Source: Dromaius novaehollandiae
Taxonomy: Eukaryota; Chordata; Aves; Casuariiformes; Dromaiidae
NCBI RefSeq assembly: GCF_036370855.1
Contig: NC_088132.1
Coordinates: 58,876,841 to 58,940,840, forward strand
DNA length: 64,000 bases
Direction: 5' to 3'
This document shows, in pieces, positions 1 through 11,138 of this stretch (position 1 is the first letter of the stretch; each line of letters opens with the position of its first letter). Made by a program: the position numbers and the translations under genes. The notes below the pieces were generated by a model, which worked only from the letters and a program-made list of their open reading frames with translations, had not been told where the DNA came from and did no database searches.

Positions 1-149
1 CCATTTACTCATTTCCTGATTCTCCCAAGCAGATGAGCAAACCAGATTTCCCCACTACACAGTTCTGCTTTGTTTAGAGACTTTGTTATTGCTCTGCCAA
101 GAAATGGAAGGCTTCGTACACTCTTCTCATTGCTTTCCCACCTCCCTAG
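1..149 (+). other. SCAMP1: 3' end of last SCAMP1 intron
   Basis: This sequence ends in a pyrimidine-rich tract followed by CTCCCTAG at 142-149, a good splice acceptor. Coding similarity to SCAMP1 starts immediately after it. The upstream exons lie outside the window. Confidence 0.85.
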
Positions 150-314
150 GTGCATGGTCTCTACCGCACAACTGGTGCTAGTTTTGAGAAAGCGCAGCAG
201 GAGTTCGCGACAGGAGTGATGTCCAACAAAACTGTACAAACTGCTGCAGCAAACGCCGCGTCAACAGCAGCAACCAGTGCAGCTCAGAATGCATTCAAGG
301 GTAACCGAATGTAG
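150..314 (+). CDS. SCAMP1: SCAMP1, last coding exon (C-terminal 54 residues)
   Basis: This is the final exon of secretory carrier-associated membrane protein 1, a four-pass protein of recycling endosomes, trans-Golgi and synaptic or secretory vesicles. The exon reads in frame from the acceptor at 148-149 and gives 54 residues before TAG at 312-314. It begins [16 protein letters not shown] and ends in an alanine-rich cytosolic tail with the run [12 protein letters not shown], finishing NAFKGNRM. That is the SCAMP1 C-terminal tail; mammalian SCAMP1 ends, as I recall, in NQI rather than NRM. The first codon, GTG, is complete, so the preceding intron is phase 0. The NPF repeats and the membrane segments are encoded upstream, outside the window. 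The Ala/Thr-rich tail and the [12 protein letters not shown] motif distinguish it from SCAMP2-5, so the paralogue call is firm. No break or frameshift is seen. Confidence 0.96.
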   Translation: MHGLYRTTGASFEKAQQEFATGVMSNKTVQTAAANAASTAATSAAQNAFKGNRM

Positions 315-474
315 AGAATTATAAAAAGTCATTATGGTTCTCTTTGATTGTACTTTATTTTCCAGTCACTTACTGTATTCCCTAAAAGCCTAGATCAAAG
401 TACACACAGCATGTTTGTCTGTTCTTCAGCTGTGCATGGGTAAAATGGGAAATGTTGGTTTTATTCTATTATAA

Positions 475-487
475 ATTTATTTATTTT
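475..487 (+). promoter_or_regulatory. AU-rich element in SCAMP1 3' UTR
   Basis: ATTTATTTATTTT contains two overlapping ATTTA pentamers about 160 nt after the stop codon. This matches the class of AU-rich elements that recruit mRNA stability factors. It would be present in both the short and the long UTR isoform. Function is inferred from the motif. Confidence 0.4.
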
Positions 488-616
488 AAAAAAGATAACC
501 ATTCTTTGCCCCTCTTTAAAATGTTGCATTCTAGAAGATAAAACCCTCCATATTTTATGAAGGATGAATAGTTTTTCAACAATTGGCCTGAGAAGACTTA
601 CGATACTTTATGATCA

Positions 617-622
617 AATAAA
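617..622 (+). terminator. Candidate proximal poly(A) signal, SCAMP1
   Basis: Canonical AATAAA, followed 25-50 nt downstream by a GTTTTGTAGTAG stretch and then a U-rich run. This is a plausible proximal cleavage site. Confidence 0.4.
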
Positions 623-2424
623 TATATTAGAGATTCGGAAGTTTTGTAGTAGTTCACTCTGGTATTTTTTTCTTTTCTTTTTTTTTTTTTTTTAACTTCA
701 GGAAAGCACTTTGAATCAATTATTTTTGTTTATAAGGACTTGTTTCCCTATTTCTACTATGAGAAGTAGGGCAGACAAAGAGCTGTAGAAAGTTAGGTTT
801 GGCTGCTGTTTTTGCAATTTCAGCAGCTGCTATAGAACAGATACAAGTAGGGTAGATACTATAAATTCTTCTGTTTTTTTTAGGATAAGTCTTTTGATAT
901 AAACCTCTAAGTTTGCATGGATACTGTTGAGTTATTTGATCATGTTTAAATAGTGTTTTGGTCTAGAATTTACCTGCGCCACTTTATAATTACGCGGTTT
1001 GTTTGTATCTATTTTCATGGAGTATTCTCTACCTGTGAGAAATGACTATGGTGCATAAACATTCTCTGTAACAGAATGTGTAATGCAATGTACAGCTTAA
1101 GGAAGTTAACTGATGGTTTTGATCAGAGAGGTAAATGATTATATATTTGCTATTTTTAATTTCAGTATTCATGTCTTGGGGTAATCATTCTGCTGGAAAA
1201 GAAACCAATATCGACCTTTAGAACACTAGTTTCTTGCCCCCCTCTCCACTTTTACATGCAGGGGTATTTTTGTTGTGCTTGGGATTTTTGGTTTTTTTAA
1301 GTATAGATTTGTGTTTAACAGTGGTACTAAATCTCCAGCCTTGTCAGTCACTCTGTTTACTGCTTGTCCAAAAATCCGAATATACAGTGTTTAATTTTCT
1401 AACAGGAATATTGTCTCAAATCAAGCTTTTTAAACAATGACATTTAACAGATACTTGAATTCATTTTAACGTAACTCAGCCTTCTCTGTGATTTGATTTA
1501 AGCTGGGGGAAAAAAAGCATTTTAGCTATTTTGAGTTGGAGAAGTGAGAAAATCTTCTTCTTTTACAAAATTAAATTTTAACTTATTGAACTGGATGCCT
1601 AAAGGGTTAAATTGGAGCTGGGCAGCTGAACAATCCATAATGGTATGTCCTGTCATAATATTCCAAAATTTAATCAAGTCTAGCTATAAAGCAATGTTTC
1701 TCTCCATTGAATACCGTCTGATATTCTCGACTGACTAATGAATATTATGCACAATATCTTAGGCTGTTTTTTTAAAGTCCGTTATAGAAAATGAAGACAG
1801 GAAGGCCCACACCCCCCAACCTGTTTAACTATACACTGTAGTTGAAGTAATGCGGCTCTTAATGTGAGCCGTGTTTAGCAGGACTGACTTTTACAATTCT
1901 GAGGCACCTCCGTGTTCTGAATGTGGACTGACTTTCATAGAATAATCCTTTTTCACTACAGTGTATTGATAATAACATAAGAGCATTACAAAAAATAAAA
2001 CCTGTAACTTAATCCCTGGATCAATATAATACTGCTAGTATAAAGTCTCTACTAGTATCCTTTTATTTACTAAGTTCTTAAATTCCTACTTCCATTAGAG
2101 TAAATACAGTAGGTTCACCTATGCTGCAGTTGATATTCATGAGTATACATGCTTCTAAATATTCTTCATGTCATTAAGTTAAAAATCATCCAAATATTCC
2201 ATGTAATAATGACTCTAAAATTTTATGCTAGTGGACATGCTAGCATTGAACTTAAATTTGTGTGGAATATTATTAAAAGCTTTCCAGAGAAAAGTCACAA
2301 TTTTCTACTGAGATCAGGCATCACACTTCCAGCAGCTGTATTGTTCTTTCTGAATATTTTAAATCTAACTTGAGTGTTGCATCTAGGAACCCTGCTAAGA
2401 ATTACTTCTGCACCTAAATTTAAG

Positions 2425-2646
2425 CCTCTCCCTCTCCCTCTCCCTCTCCCTCTCCCTCTCCCTCTCCCTCTCCCTCTCCCTCTCCCTCTCTCCCCCCCCC
2501 CGCCTTTTCTCCCCCCTCCCCCCCGTTTCCTCCTTCCTCTCCCCGCCTCTTTTCCCCTCTCTCTCCCTCTCGCTCTCCCTCCCTCTCTTGCTCTCACTGT
2601 CTCCCTCTCTGCGTCTTTCCCTCTCCCTCTCTCTCTTTGCCCCCCT
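2425..2646 (+). repeat. (CCTCTC)11 hexamer array and extended polypyrimidine tract
   Basis: Positions 2425-2490 are eleven perfect copies of CCTCTC. The sequence continues as a degenerate C/T tract to about 2646, including an 11-base C run near 2492. I counted only about ten purines in roughly 220 bases. The tract lies in the presumed long SCAMP1 3' UTR, so the RNA would carry CU-rich sequence. Open frames across it, such as repeats of Arg-Gly or Arg-Glu, are artefacts of the repeat. Confidence 0.95.
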
Positions 2647-3328
2647 TGGATATGAAGACATATATGGACATCATCCTTGCAATTAAATTTAAGTTGAAGA
2701 TTGCATAGTGATATACATTACCAGAGTATAATAGGGAAAAAGACACTGACAAATAAAACCTGAAATTGACAGGTAGATTTTTTCCCAAATGTTTGAATGT
2801 TGAGAAAACATAGTTAATGTTCAACGTATAGGGAGTGTTGATTTGCGATATCATGGATTGAGTGTGCAGATTTAAACCTCATAAGTGAAATTCAAATTTA
2901 ACTATGTAATTTGTTTAAATGAAAAATCTCTGACACTTACAGCTCAAGAGGGAGGGAGAAGTTTGAGTTTAGCTCAGAAGGCTGATGTTTGTTAAAATAT
3001 TTTGTACTTAACTAAAACTAGATTTTACAGTCTCTTATTAGTTAATCAGACTATGGCGCCCACTTAAGATGTCATTTTGTAGTATTGTGGCAAATTGAGT
3101 ACAGAGTATGAAGTTTAAACACTGGAATGTCAGTAGTCATTGATCTGTAATTTAGCAGTCGGTTTTATTTATCTGAGGGATGTTTGTATATTTTGTAAAT
3201 TACTAACAATGCTCTGCCATCCTGGTGAATGTCCTGGTTCTGTACAAATGCACTTATTCTGTCCCTCTGTTGCATGTCTGAGTAGTTCAGAAGTTTTGTA
3301 TATTTATTGTATTAACACAGTGTCATAG

Positions 3329-3334
3329 AATAAA
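3329..3334 (+). terminator. Candidate distal poly(A) signal, SCAMP1
   Basis: AATAAA is followed by an A run and then a strongly U/GU-rich region from about 3344 (TTTTTTCCTGGATGTTTG). This is the best-formed cleavage context on the + strand in the first 5 kb. I use it as the probable end of the long SCAMP1 transcript. Confidence 0.5.
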
Positions 3335-3350
3335 AAAAAGACTTTTTTCC

Positions 3351-6300
3351 TGGATGTTTGCTCTGTATAGTTTTGAACAATATAGGGACTTTTTTTAAAG
3401 GTCAGGATTATGTGCAGGAGGGCTGATCTATGTAAAAGTCTCACTTGTTTTTTTATAAACCTGTATATAAATTCTGTAACGCTGCTGAAATGGGAAAGTA
3501 AAATGTCCATTATCAAAATCCTACATGACAGTAATGGGAATTAGTCTACCCAAATATTATCAAGAAAACCCTTAAGCACCTGCAGCCCATGTACTTGCAC
3601 TATAAAGTTAGAGGATTAAAATCTAAATGTGTTCTGTCACTAGTGAAGTTCTACAGGTATTAAGTGAATCCTAAGACATTATTCGAAGTAAAATGAAATT
3701 GCTGAAAACAGCATTGGTTTGGTACTGTTTATTTTCCTCATTTGCCTGTATTGAATTGACACTTCTGTATCACTGCTGTGTCTTGCTGTTTCTGTGTAGG
3801 CACCATCAATGCCTGTTGATTTTTTTCATATAATATCAACTGTAACACCTGCTGTCAGGTATTGAATTCATTACCAGGTTTTCTTTGAAGGATGAAATGG
3901 GTAATTTAACAGTTCATATAGACCCCTGTGGTGCAGTTACGTTTGCAAATGCACAATAGAGAGAATACTGCTCTGCTGTGTGGTCAGGATTATTTTGGGA
4001 GCTAGCAGATGTGAGTTTTTGAAGACATCTGAGTGTGCTCACACATCATTTAGCAGTGAAAGTCTTCATCAGTTTTCTCTGTTTCTTTGTGATTTACAAA
4101 TCCAGGGTGGCAGGGGCAGCAGATTAAAGAAACTGTTCTTGAACTTTCTGGTAAATGGTAAGCACAATTGGGAAGCATGCTAAACTTGCCCCTCATGCCT
4201 TACGATTAGAATTACTCCACAGTTTATGTGCTGCTTTGTGAAGATGATAATTCCACTGGTTTGCTCAGACTAGCTTACCTCAAGAAGTTGTAAACACTAA
4301 GTTGAGAAAGTAAACAAGACACATAGAAAAAGTACAGGGGACATAAATGTGGTTTAAAATATTCAGTGGCACTTCTGGAAAGATACTTCTGTTAAGCAAA
4401 ACAGACACATGCCTAGAGCATTCTGATTATGAATCAGTAATAAAGTACAATGGATCAGATAACTAAAACAAATGTGGTTTAGGTTTAGAAATAGTTTGCA
4501 GTTTTTTCCACAAACCAATTTTGTGTCTGCAAATAGCTTTTATTCTGATTTGTAGAAAAATCGAAAAGACTTACTTACAAAAGAAATAGTGCGGCTTTCT
4601 TACCTCAGTAGCATAATACTAGTTTAGCTTTATGCTGGGATTAAACTATAAACCATGTCTCTCACTACTGAGGGAGAAAAAAAAAAGTGTTGATGGAATT
4701 GCAACTTGTGGATATTGCGCCTGTTCATTTTGGTCTGGGAAAAAGAGAAAAGAATTGTTCAGCTATTTAATGAAAACATATGCTGCTTAGCTAAAATGTG
4801 CTTTTCCTAATAAGAATTATCGTGATTGCTCCAAACACCTGTGCTTTTAGTTTTAGCTTCCTTCCTGACACACTTGGTGTGGGCATGTGACTAAGTAATG
4901 TGTGCATATAAAACATACTGTCCTACTTCAGTGCCTTTATGTTATTAACAGGTGAAGAACACTTTAACAGATACAAGTTCTTATACAAAGTGGTGGGAAG
5001 GCCAGCTCGGTGCTTATTTGTACGCATGTTTCAGGAAGGAAAGCTTTCAGCTGCTGAGATGGGAAATTTCAAAAACTTAATTTTTTGATGCTGAAGTTGG
5101 AGGTTGTATTAGAGCTGGCAGTGTGCTTGGAACAGGGCTAATGCAGGACTGGAAAGTACAGCCTGGTTTGGAGCCCAGTTACCTGGGACCATTTGCTCAC
5201 CTTTTCTGCTTGGCAAACCTGTACACTTAGAGCTGAGCAGCTACTGGCTAGAGACTGACCCATCTTGCAAAGGATCTGCCTCTGGCCACCTGCGGTGCCA
5301 GTTACCCTGCCCGTTTCAGCTCACAGTACTGCAGATAGATACATGCATTTATAGTGTAAATGAAATGGGCAGCTATTGTCTGAGTTCTAGCCATTGCACA
5401 CATGCCAAAGCTCGCAGTGCAGTGCCGGGCTGTTGTCTTTGCTGTATCTGTATTTCTGATGTTTTAGAGGAAAAAAATGCATAAGCTGTATTGGCTGGTG
5501 GGGTGATCCATCTTTTGTCTAAGGTAAGAAAGGAATTAGAAGTGGTCAGAACAATGTGATTAAGTTTTGTTTTGTTACCTTTCTCAATTAGACCGAATTA
5601 CTGATCTTGCTGCATCTGTGATACTTAAAACTGGTTAAGAGACATTGTTTTCTACTCTCCTGGTATGGAGATTTCTCTGAATTTCACTTCTCTGAAGATA
5701 CTGCAAATCCAAAAAAAAAAAAAAAAAAAAAAAAGCATCTGTTTGAAAACAAGCTTTCAAGGAATAGCAGGAGCAAGACAACATCTTTATGTGCTTACTC
5801 TTCTGACAATATGAATATATATTAACTTGCTTATTGCATCACCATTCTAAACCTAGCTGGAGCTGAGGGAGGAAGTTAGTAGAACACAAATCTGTAATAA
5901 TCAACATGTTTAGAGAATTAAGTGTTCAGTTCTGAATTTCCATCTTCATTAGCCTTTTTGAAAAAGGGAGGTAACATTTTTATTTATACAGGTAAGTATT
6001 TTGTAATTTCTTTCAGCAGTATTTTGAATTGGTAGAGTAACCACCCTAAGTATACCTGCTTTGAAATCTATAATGATGACTGATGTAGTGACCTGTGAGT
6101 GGCAACCGTACCATAATTTGTTCATTTCTAAGAGTCAAGGAAACCATTGCAGCTTTCGACCAATATCTTTTTCTTGGAATTTTAGCAATTGTCACAAGCT
6201 GAATTAAATTTAAATGCAATTAATTATATATAAAATTAATAGAATTAATAAAATTAGTAGATGTGAACCTTAGTGACATAAGATATCAGACAAGACAGAC

Positions 6301-6550
6301 ATCCTGACTTCTTTTTTAAACTACTAAAAGCCCTGCTCCTGCTTTTGCCACATATTTGCTTAGAAAAAATATATCTAACCTCTGTCTCATGTTTTTCAAG
6401 CTGTAGGTGAAAAATAATACACATTCTGTGACAAATACCATTTCAAAAATTTGAAGCAATTTGAAGTTTGAAGCATCAAGCCATTTTTGTTTTAAAATTT
6501 TGTGGCCTTTTCATCAGAAAGGAGCTGCAGTGCTTCATTTAAAAATGACA
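3351..6550. other. Gap between SCAMP1 and LHFPL2 3' ends
   Basis: No coding sequence is recognisable on either strand, and all open frames are short and without family resemblance. The stretch holds another AATAAA at 4439-4444 (+), a TTTATT at 5979-5984 (AATAAA on the - strand) and a poly(A) tract at 5711-5734. Either UTR could extend into this region. Confidence 0.6.
5711..5734. repeat. Poly(A) tract, 24 bases
   Basis: This is an uninterrupted run of 24 A. No target-site duplication or processed gene copy is evident to its left, so I read it as a simple repeat. Confidence 0.9.
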
Positions 6551-6571
6551 AGCATTTAAGTCAGATGTATA

Positions 6572-6577
6572 TTTAAT
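6572..6577 (-). terminator. Candidate distal poly(A) signal, LHFPL2
   Basis: TTTAAT on the + strand is the ATTAAA variant on the - strand. It lies at the left border of a block at 6.57-6.9 kb whose composition resembles a 3' UTR end. This is weak evidence; transcript ends would be needed to settle it. Confidence 0.25.
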
Positions 6578-7609
6578 GAGAAAGTCTTTTTTAAAACAAC
6601 TGTATTGAGGAACACATAGCTACAATTTCATATAACACACTTTGATCAATATGTGGCAATAATTATTAAGCTCAGTTGCAAAGCTAACAGACTAACAAAA
6701 ATCATTGGGCTCCGAAATGCTGTAATGGTACAATGTAAACACCTTGCTCAGGCTCAACATACCTAATATATTTGAATTAAGGTAGTCAGACTTCTGTTAA
6801 AGTTTGAAAACTCACATTTTAATTGAAATTTTGATTAAAAAACATTAGGTACATCATTCATGCTAACAAATGTACATAGTGGTGACTCAAGAACACAACA
6901 GCAGTACCACAAATAAACCATGGCTCAAAATCTAGTCCAGCTGGATGGCCACAGCCGCTCCTTTCATACGAGGTGGCTGTGGTGTACACATTGCTGCCGC
7001 GCTCTACTTTTGTTGGGCTCTGTCCTTCCACGATGGTTCCCTGTGGTAGGCTTCAGTGCCCACTGCTTCCAAGGAAAACTTGAAATCTCCCTTTACCACT
7101 AGGAAGTGAGATATTCTGATGTGGGATAATAATGCAAAATTGAAATGATTTAGCTGAAAAACTCTCAGAATCCAGAGAATGTTAATTTTACTGAGTAAAA
7201 CAGATGCAAAGATGATCTAGACTAACCAGAAATAGCTCAGTTGCAATGTTTTTTGCAGTGCCGCGTTACTATAAAGCACATTAAGGAACAGGCTGAGCCT
7301 CTTCAGCTTTTAGACTGTAAATTGCCAAAGAGGGATACAGCTTCACATTTGGATGGTCTGTATTACATAGATAGGAGCATTTCAAATTAGTCTAGAAGAG
7401 ATTTTTAGTTAAATCTTTAAGCTGCTGTCACTGTTGTTGCATTCATCTTCTAAACCAGTGCTTCTGTTGCATTATTCTATGCTCAATTTGTCCACATCAC
7501 CAAAACTCCAGCCACTCCTTCCTGGGGAAGTCCCTTTTCAAATATCTTGTTTAAAACCAAAAACTACAAAAAAAAAATTCCTGTTATTGCACATCTCACA
7601 CAAGTTTGT

Positions 7610-7633
7610 GTATATATTTATATATATATATAT
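7610..7633. repeat. AT dinucleotide repeat
   Basis: A short, interrupted TA-rich microsatellite with TATATATTTATATATATATA at its core. Confidence 0.85.
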
Positions 7634-8670
7634 GTATTTAAATATGCTACACTTTTAAAAAATGGTCTATGGCACTTTACAGAATATAAGTTTACAGAGG
7701 AGATCAAACCACAGATGTTTGAAGACTTCTTCAATACCACAAAAAAAGTCAAAGTTAAAACTGAACTAATTGGCACACAGGTTTTAAAGAATCCACAGCA
7801 AATTTTTCCAAATCCTATGCAGTGCATGTACATTAAGAAGCAGTTACACTCCACAGCCCCATCATGACATTAATTAAATCAGTTTTAAGCTGATTTCTTT
7901 TTCTTCTGTGTTGTTTTTTTCAAAACATCTTTGAAAGCTACTGCTGAGGTGAATTTCAGGAACAACTTTGACCAGATGTCAGATTAAATGAGTGCACCAT
8001 ACACCTGAAAAAACTTCATCCAGAAAAATCTGCAATACATATATATCTATATACCATCTTATCACTTGCTAGAAAAAACAGACCCCTGAGAAAAGAAATT
8101 CTGATTTGTTTCTGCATTTCTTCCCAGCCTGTCTTCTAACTGTGCTAGGTGATGAACATGGATATTCTTGCAAGTTCATTGATTATGCCATTGCAGAGCA
8201 AGTTGCTAGTACGCCAGCAACAAGCAGAAAAGCTGGTTCTTCTCGGTTACGAATGCAAACAAAAGCAAAATATTCCACTGAAAATACTTTCTTTATACTT
8301 AAAAACTCCAATATTAAAATTTTTAAGCTCTCTGGAGATCACAGCAAAGGTCAGCTAATAATACATATAATTAAAGTTGTTCACGGTTTACCTTTAAGTG
8401 GAAAGCAGTATATGCCCGCTATACTTTCTGGAAAAACTGACCTTATTCTGACTAATCAAGTGGTCAAGCCAAAGCAGCATTTGTCACACTAATGTAGTGT
8501 CAAAATTTGTTGGCAGTGGCAACATTGACGTTGGATTGCTACCCACCTAAGAAGAGCTAAAACAATAAATCTATTTTGCGATTCATTTTCACTCAATTTT
8601 ATGCTACTCTTATTCTTCCCAGCCGCTCTCCTCCAAGGCCAGGGTGTGTGGGCGCACAGCCGCGCGCCAT

Positions 8671-8682
8671 CCAGCAGGGGGC
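8671..8682 (+). promoter_or_regulatory. CTCF-type binding motif, forward orientation
   Basis: CCAGCAGGGGGC matches the strong core of the vertebrate CTCF consensus at essentially every position. It sits in a GC-rich patch with the CpG string CGCGCGCC just upstream, inside otherwise AT-rich sequence between the two convergent genes. The match is seen in the sequence; occupancy is inferred. Confidence 0.6.
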
Positions 8683-8768
8683 TCCGGCACAGCGGCGCTG
8701 GGCTTCGTGTGCAGCTAATGTAACTGTAGAACAACAGCATGTCCTTCCAAAGGTATCTTTCTGTGTAC

Positions 8769-8783
8769 GGGGGGGGGGGGGGG
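8769..8783. repeat. Poly(G) run, 15 bases
   Basis: Uninterrupted G15. The true length may differ from the assembled one because such runs are hard to sequence. Confidence 0.9.
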
Positions 8784-8826
8784 CAGTAAGTAAAGCACAT
8801 GTATGGATAGGATATGCGGGCTGTGA

Positions 8827-8873
8827 TTTTTTTTTTTTATATATATATATACATATATATAATTTTTTTTTTT
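8827..8873. repeat. T-run / AT-repeat / T-run low-complexity tract
   Basis: A T run, then alternating AT with one ACAT interruption, then a second T run. The central AT part is self-complementary. Confidence 0.85.
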
Positions 8874-10504
8874 CTTGTCCTCAGACACCACTTTGTTCTA
8901 GTGGTTTTGGTTTGTTAAAGTGAATCTGGCTTTGTGCAGCTATCTGGCATAATTGGTTCCAGACCACAACTTTGGGTGTTTTTTTTTTTTTTAATTAAAT
9001 ATTTGAAAGAAAAGTGAATTATCTATTTTAAAATCTAGAATACGGTGAAAGTGGGCTAGAGAAATAGGTTAATACAAAAGAGATTAAAGTAATACCTTAA
9101 TATCACCAGAGGTTGACCTTAGCTTTTGAAGAGTGGCTCACAGACCATCTACGCATCCCTCTGGCATCTGGCGCGAGCGCGCAGGCACGCACAGGCTGGG
9201 AGCAGCGCCGGCAAGGCAGTATCCACGCACGCAGCAGCCATCCGTGGGGCAGTGACGGCTTGTGTGCGCACAGGCTCAAGCCCAGCCCTTGGCTTGCAGC
9301 AGCAACTGCTGAACGAGTCTTGTATCATGAGTGACTTGGGGTTGGGGCACAGAGAAGTAGACAGATGTGAGCTATCTACCTGTACAATAACAATTTTAAT
9401 ACCTATGAACAGCTTCTGGCACACATTAACAGACTTACCAGGCATAAACCAGAATACATTCCATATTATGCAGTGACCAGATGGAGCGGCAGCACTATCA
9501 TCGGGTAGGGTTAAATGTTACTGACCACTAAGAAGAAGAGTCTAAGATGCACTACTTATTTCATTAGAATTACTTGTCAGATGAATTCTCCCCTGTGCTT
9601 CTATACCATTGTAGTTGCATCATTCCTTCTATTAATACCTTTTGAATTTGTTTTCAGAAGTAGTTCTAGTAAGTGATGAGACACCACAAGTAACACAACT
9701 GCCTGCCTTTGAGAAAGGAATGTCGTCGTGGCCAGCTCTGTTTTATTTCTGCTGATTTAGTTGGAAAATGGTCCATACTACATGTGGTTAAAAAAACGGG
9801 AAAAGATCTTCCCAGCCATTTAGAATTTGGCATGGCTTCCTGAAAGATGTAAATGTATTAAACACTCAGCTGGCTCCAGGACATTAGACATATTGGTCTG
9901 TAGACTAGGAGTGAGGTTTCACTGGCAAGAGAAAGAATAATACTGTGCAAGTCCAACATGTGATCTACATTTGTAGAGGCGGCTGAAGTCCAGCCCATAC
10001 TGTTGGCATTCATAAGATAATGCCCAGCTGGGCTGTGGAGTTATCTGCTTTCTGATAAAGGCACAATTGCTGTATAAATATTTTGCCCAACATGTGCTAA
10101 AAGAATAATTCTGCTAGTTTTTATCAGACACAGGTGTAAGCCAGTCTAACAACAGCTTCTCTGCCTATTCAATGAAACCAAAATATTTTACCTGCTAAGT
10201 AAAAAGTAGCACATATTTTGCATTGTAAGGTTCAATACAAAGAAATATGGCAAGGATTCAACTTCAACTCCTCCTTAAAGATAGGTATAAACTGCATCAT
10301 GTCAACTTTTCTCTCTTCATTATATACTTATTATTCAAGAAGGCACTGTACTTCAAGGAAATTCAGTATCAAAAAAGCACCTCAGTGAAAAGTACGGTAC
10401 CAAAGCAGGTGGTGGTGAAGTATTCACAGGTGAGGGTAGCCCTTGGAAACAAAACCTAATTAAAATAGGCTTCTCCTTTTTTATATAAGAAAAATATGCT
10501 GGCT

Positions 10505-10510
10505 TTTATT
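10505..10510 (-). terminator. Candidate proximal poly(A) signal, LHFPL2
   Basis: TTTATT on the + strand gives AATAAA on the - strand, about 370 nt after the LHFPL2 stop. The following - strand sequence contains a T-rich stretch (CATATTTTTCTTATAT). It would yield a short-UTR isoform. Confidence 0.35.
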
Positions 10511-10881
10511 ATTTTAAATCCAAATTCTTCAGAGTGACCAAGGTGGGTAAGGCAATCGCATCAATCAGAATTTGTCAGTTATATAACAACATTCCTGCTA
10601 TATACAAATGTTTCCTCATCCCCCCCCATCTGATTAATATATTCCACTTAGTCCTGATAATATAATGAAAAAAAAAAATTCCCAAGAATTTACATTCTAT
10701 TTTCTTGGGATCCTTTCTCTGCTTCTCATTGCCCAGCAAGGAAGAAAGACTGTTTCAGTAGTTCAGGGCTGGAATGCATGGGGCTCAATCACACAAGTGG
10801 TGGAAACAGGTAAGTGAATCTGCTTATCAAGTCACTGGACAGCAGATTAAGATCCAGGCACTGGTATTTTTCCCACTGTAG

Positions 10882-11138
10882 TTAGAGGAGGCAGATAAGG
10901 TTTTTCCCTTCTTCTATTTCTTCTTGTACTTTGTCACTGGATGTGGCAATTTCAGCTTGCGCCGAGAAGACAGCACAGATGAATGTCAGAACAGTGCCAC
11001 CGATAGCTGTGTAGAAAGCCCAGCCCAACGAGCAGTCTCCTAGTTTGTAAGCAGAAGCGTAATGTCCACAATAGCTTATTGCTTTCTGGCATCCCCAACC
11101 TGCAGGGTAAAGTATCAAGCCTAAGATAAGGAAGAGGC
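10882..11138 (-). CDS. LHFPL2: LHFPL2, last coding exon (residues 144-228)
   Basis: This is the second coding exon of LHFPL tetraspan subfamily member 2, a four-pass membrane protein of the claudin-like LHFPL family. The - strand acceptor is TTTTTAG at 11145-11139. The exon opens with GC, completing codon 144 (Gly), which is split by a phase-1 intron, and ends at TAA, 10884-10882. It supplies the rest of membrane segment 3 ([15 protein letters not shown]), the second extracellular loop with cysteines at 160, 167 and 179, membrane segment 4 (about 184-202, [16 protein letters not shown]) and a short acidic cytosolic tail ending NLICLL. The length of 257 nt, joined to 430 nt from the other exon, gives 229 codons, that is 228 residues plus stop, equal to the mammalian protein. 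Conservation is very high, and I see only isolated substitutions relative to the human protein as remembered. Confidence 0.96.

Larger units (their letters stand above)
315..3350 (+). other. SCAMP1: SCAMP1 3' UTR (extent inferred)
   Basis: This AT-rich non-coding sequence follows the SCAMP1 stop. Two poly(A) signals have good downstream U/GU-rich sequence: AATAAA at 617-622, which would give a short UTR of about 0.3 kb, and AATAAA at 3329-3334, which would give a long UTR of about 3 kb. Further AATAAA copies lie at 1994-1999 and 2752-2757. Short and long isoforms are likely, but the ends are inferred from signals only. The short + and - strand open frames here are not coding. Confidence 0.6.
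6551..10881 (-). other. LHFPL2: LHFPL2 3' UTR (left end inferred)
   Basis: Non-coding sequence downstream of the LHFPL2 stop, read leftwards. A UTR of about 4.3 kb would end at the ATTAAA-type signal at 6577-6572. Shorter forms could end at AATAAA signals at 10510-10505 or 9747-9742, and an ATTAAA lies at 8995-8990. It is AT-rich apart from two GC-rich patches at about 8620-8710 and 9160-9290. The + strand frame at 8106-8492 (128 codons) crosses this region and shows no family resemblance. Confidence 0.45.

Noticed and set aside
2295..2661. Arg-Gly and Arg-Glu repeat frames on the - strand and a Pro-Leu frame on the + strand
   Set aside because: They are translations of the CCTCTC hexamer and polypyrimidine tract in different frames.
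8106..8492. 128-codon open frame on the + strand
   Set aside because: It lies antisense in the presumed LHFPL2 3' UTR, begins and ends in low-complexity AT-rich sequence and resembles no known family.
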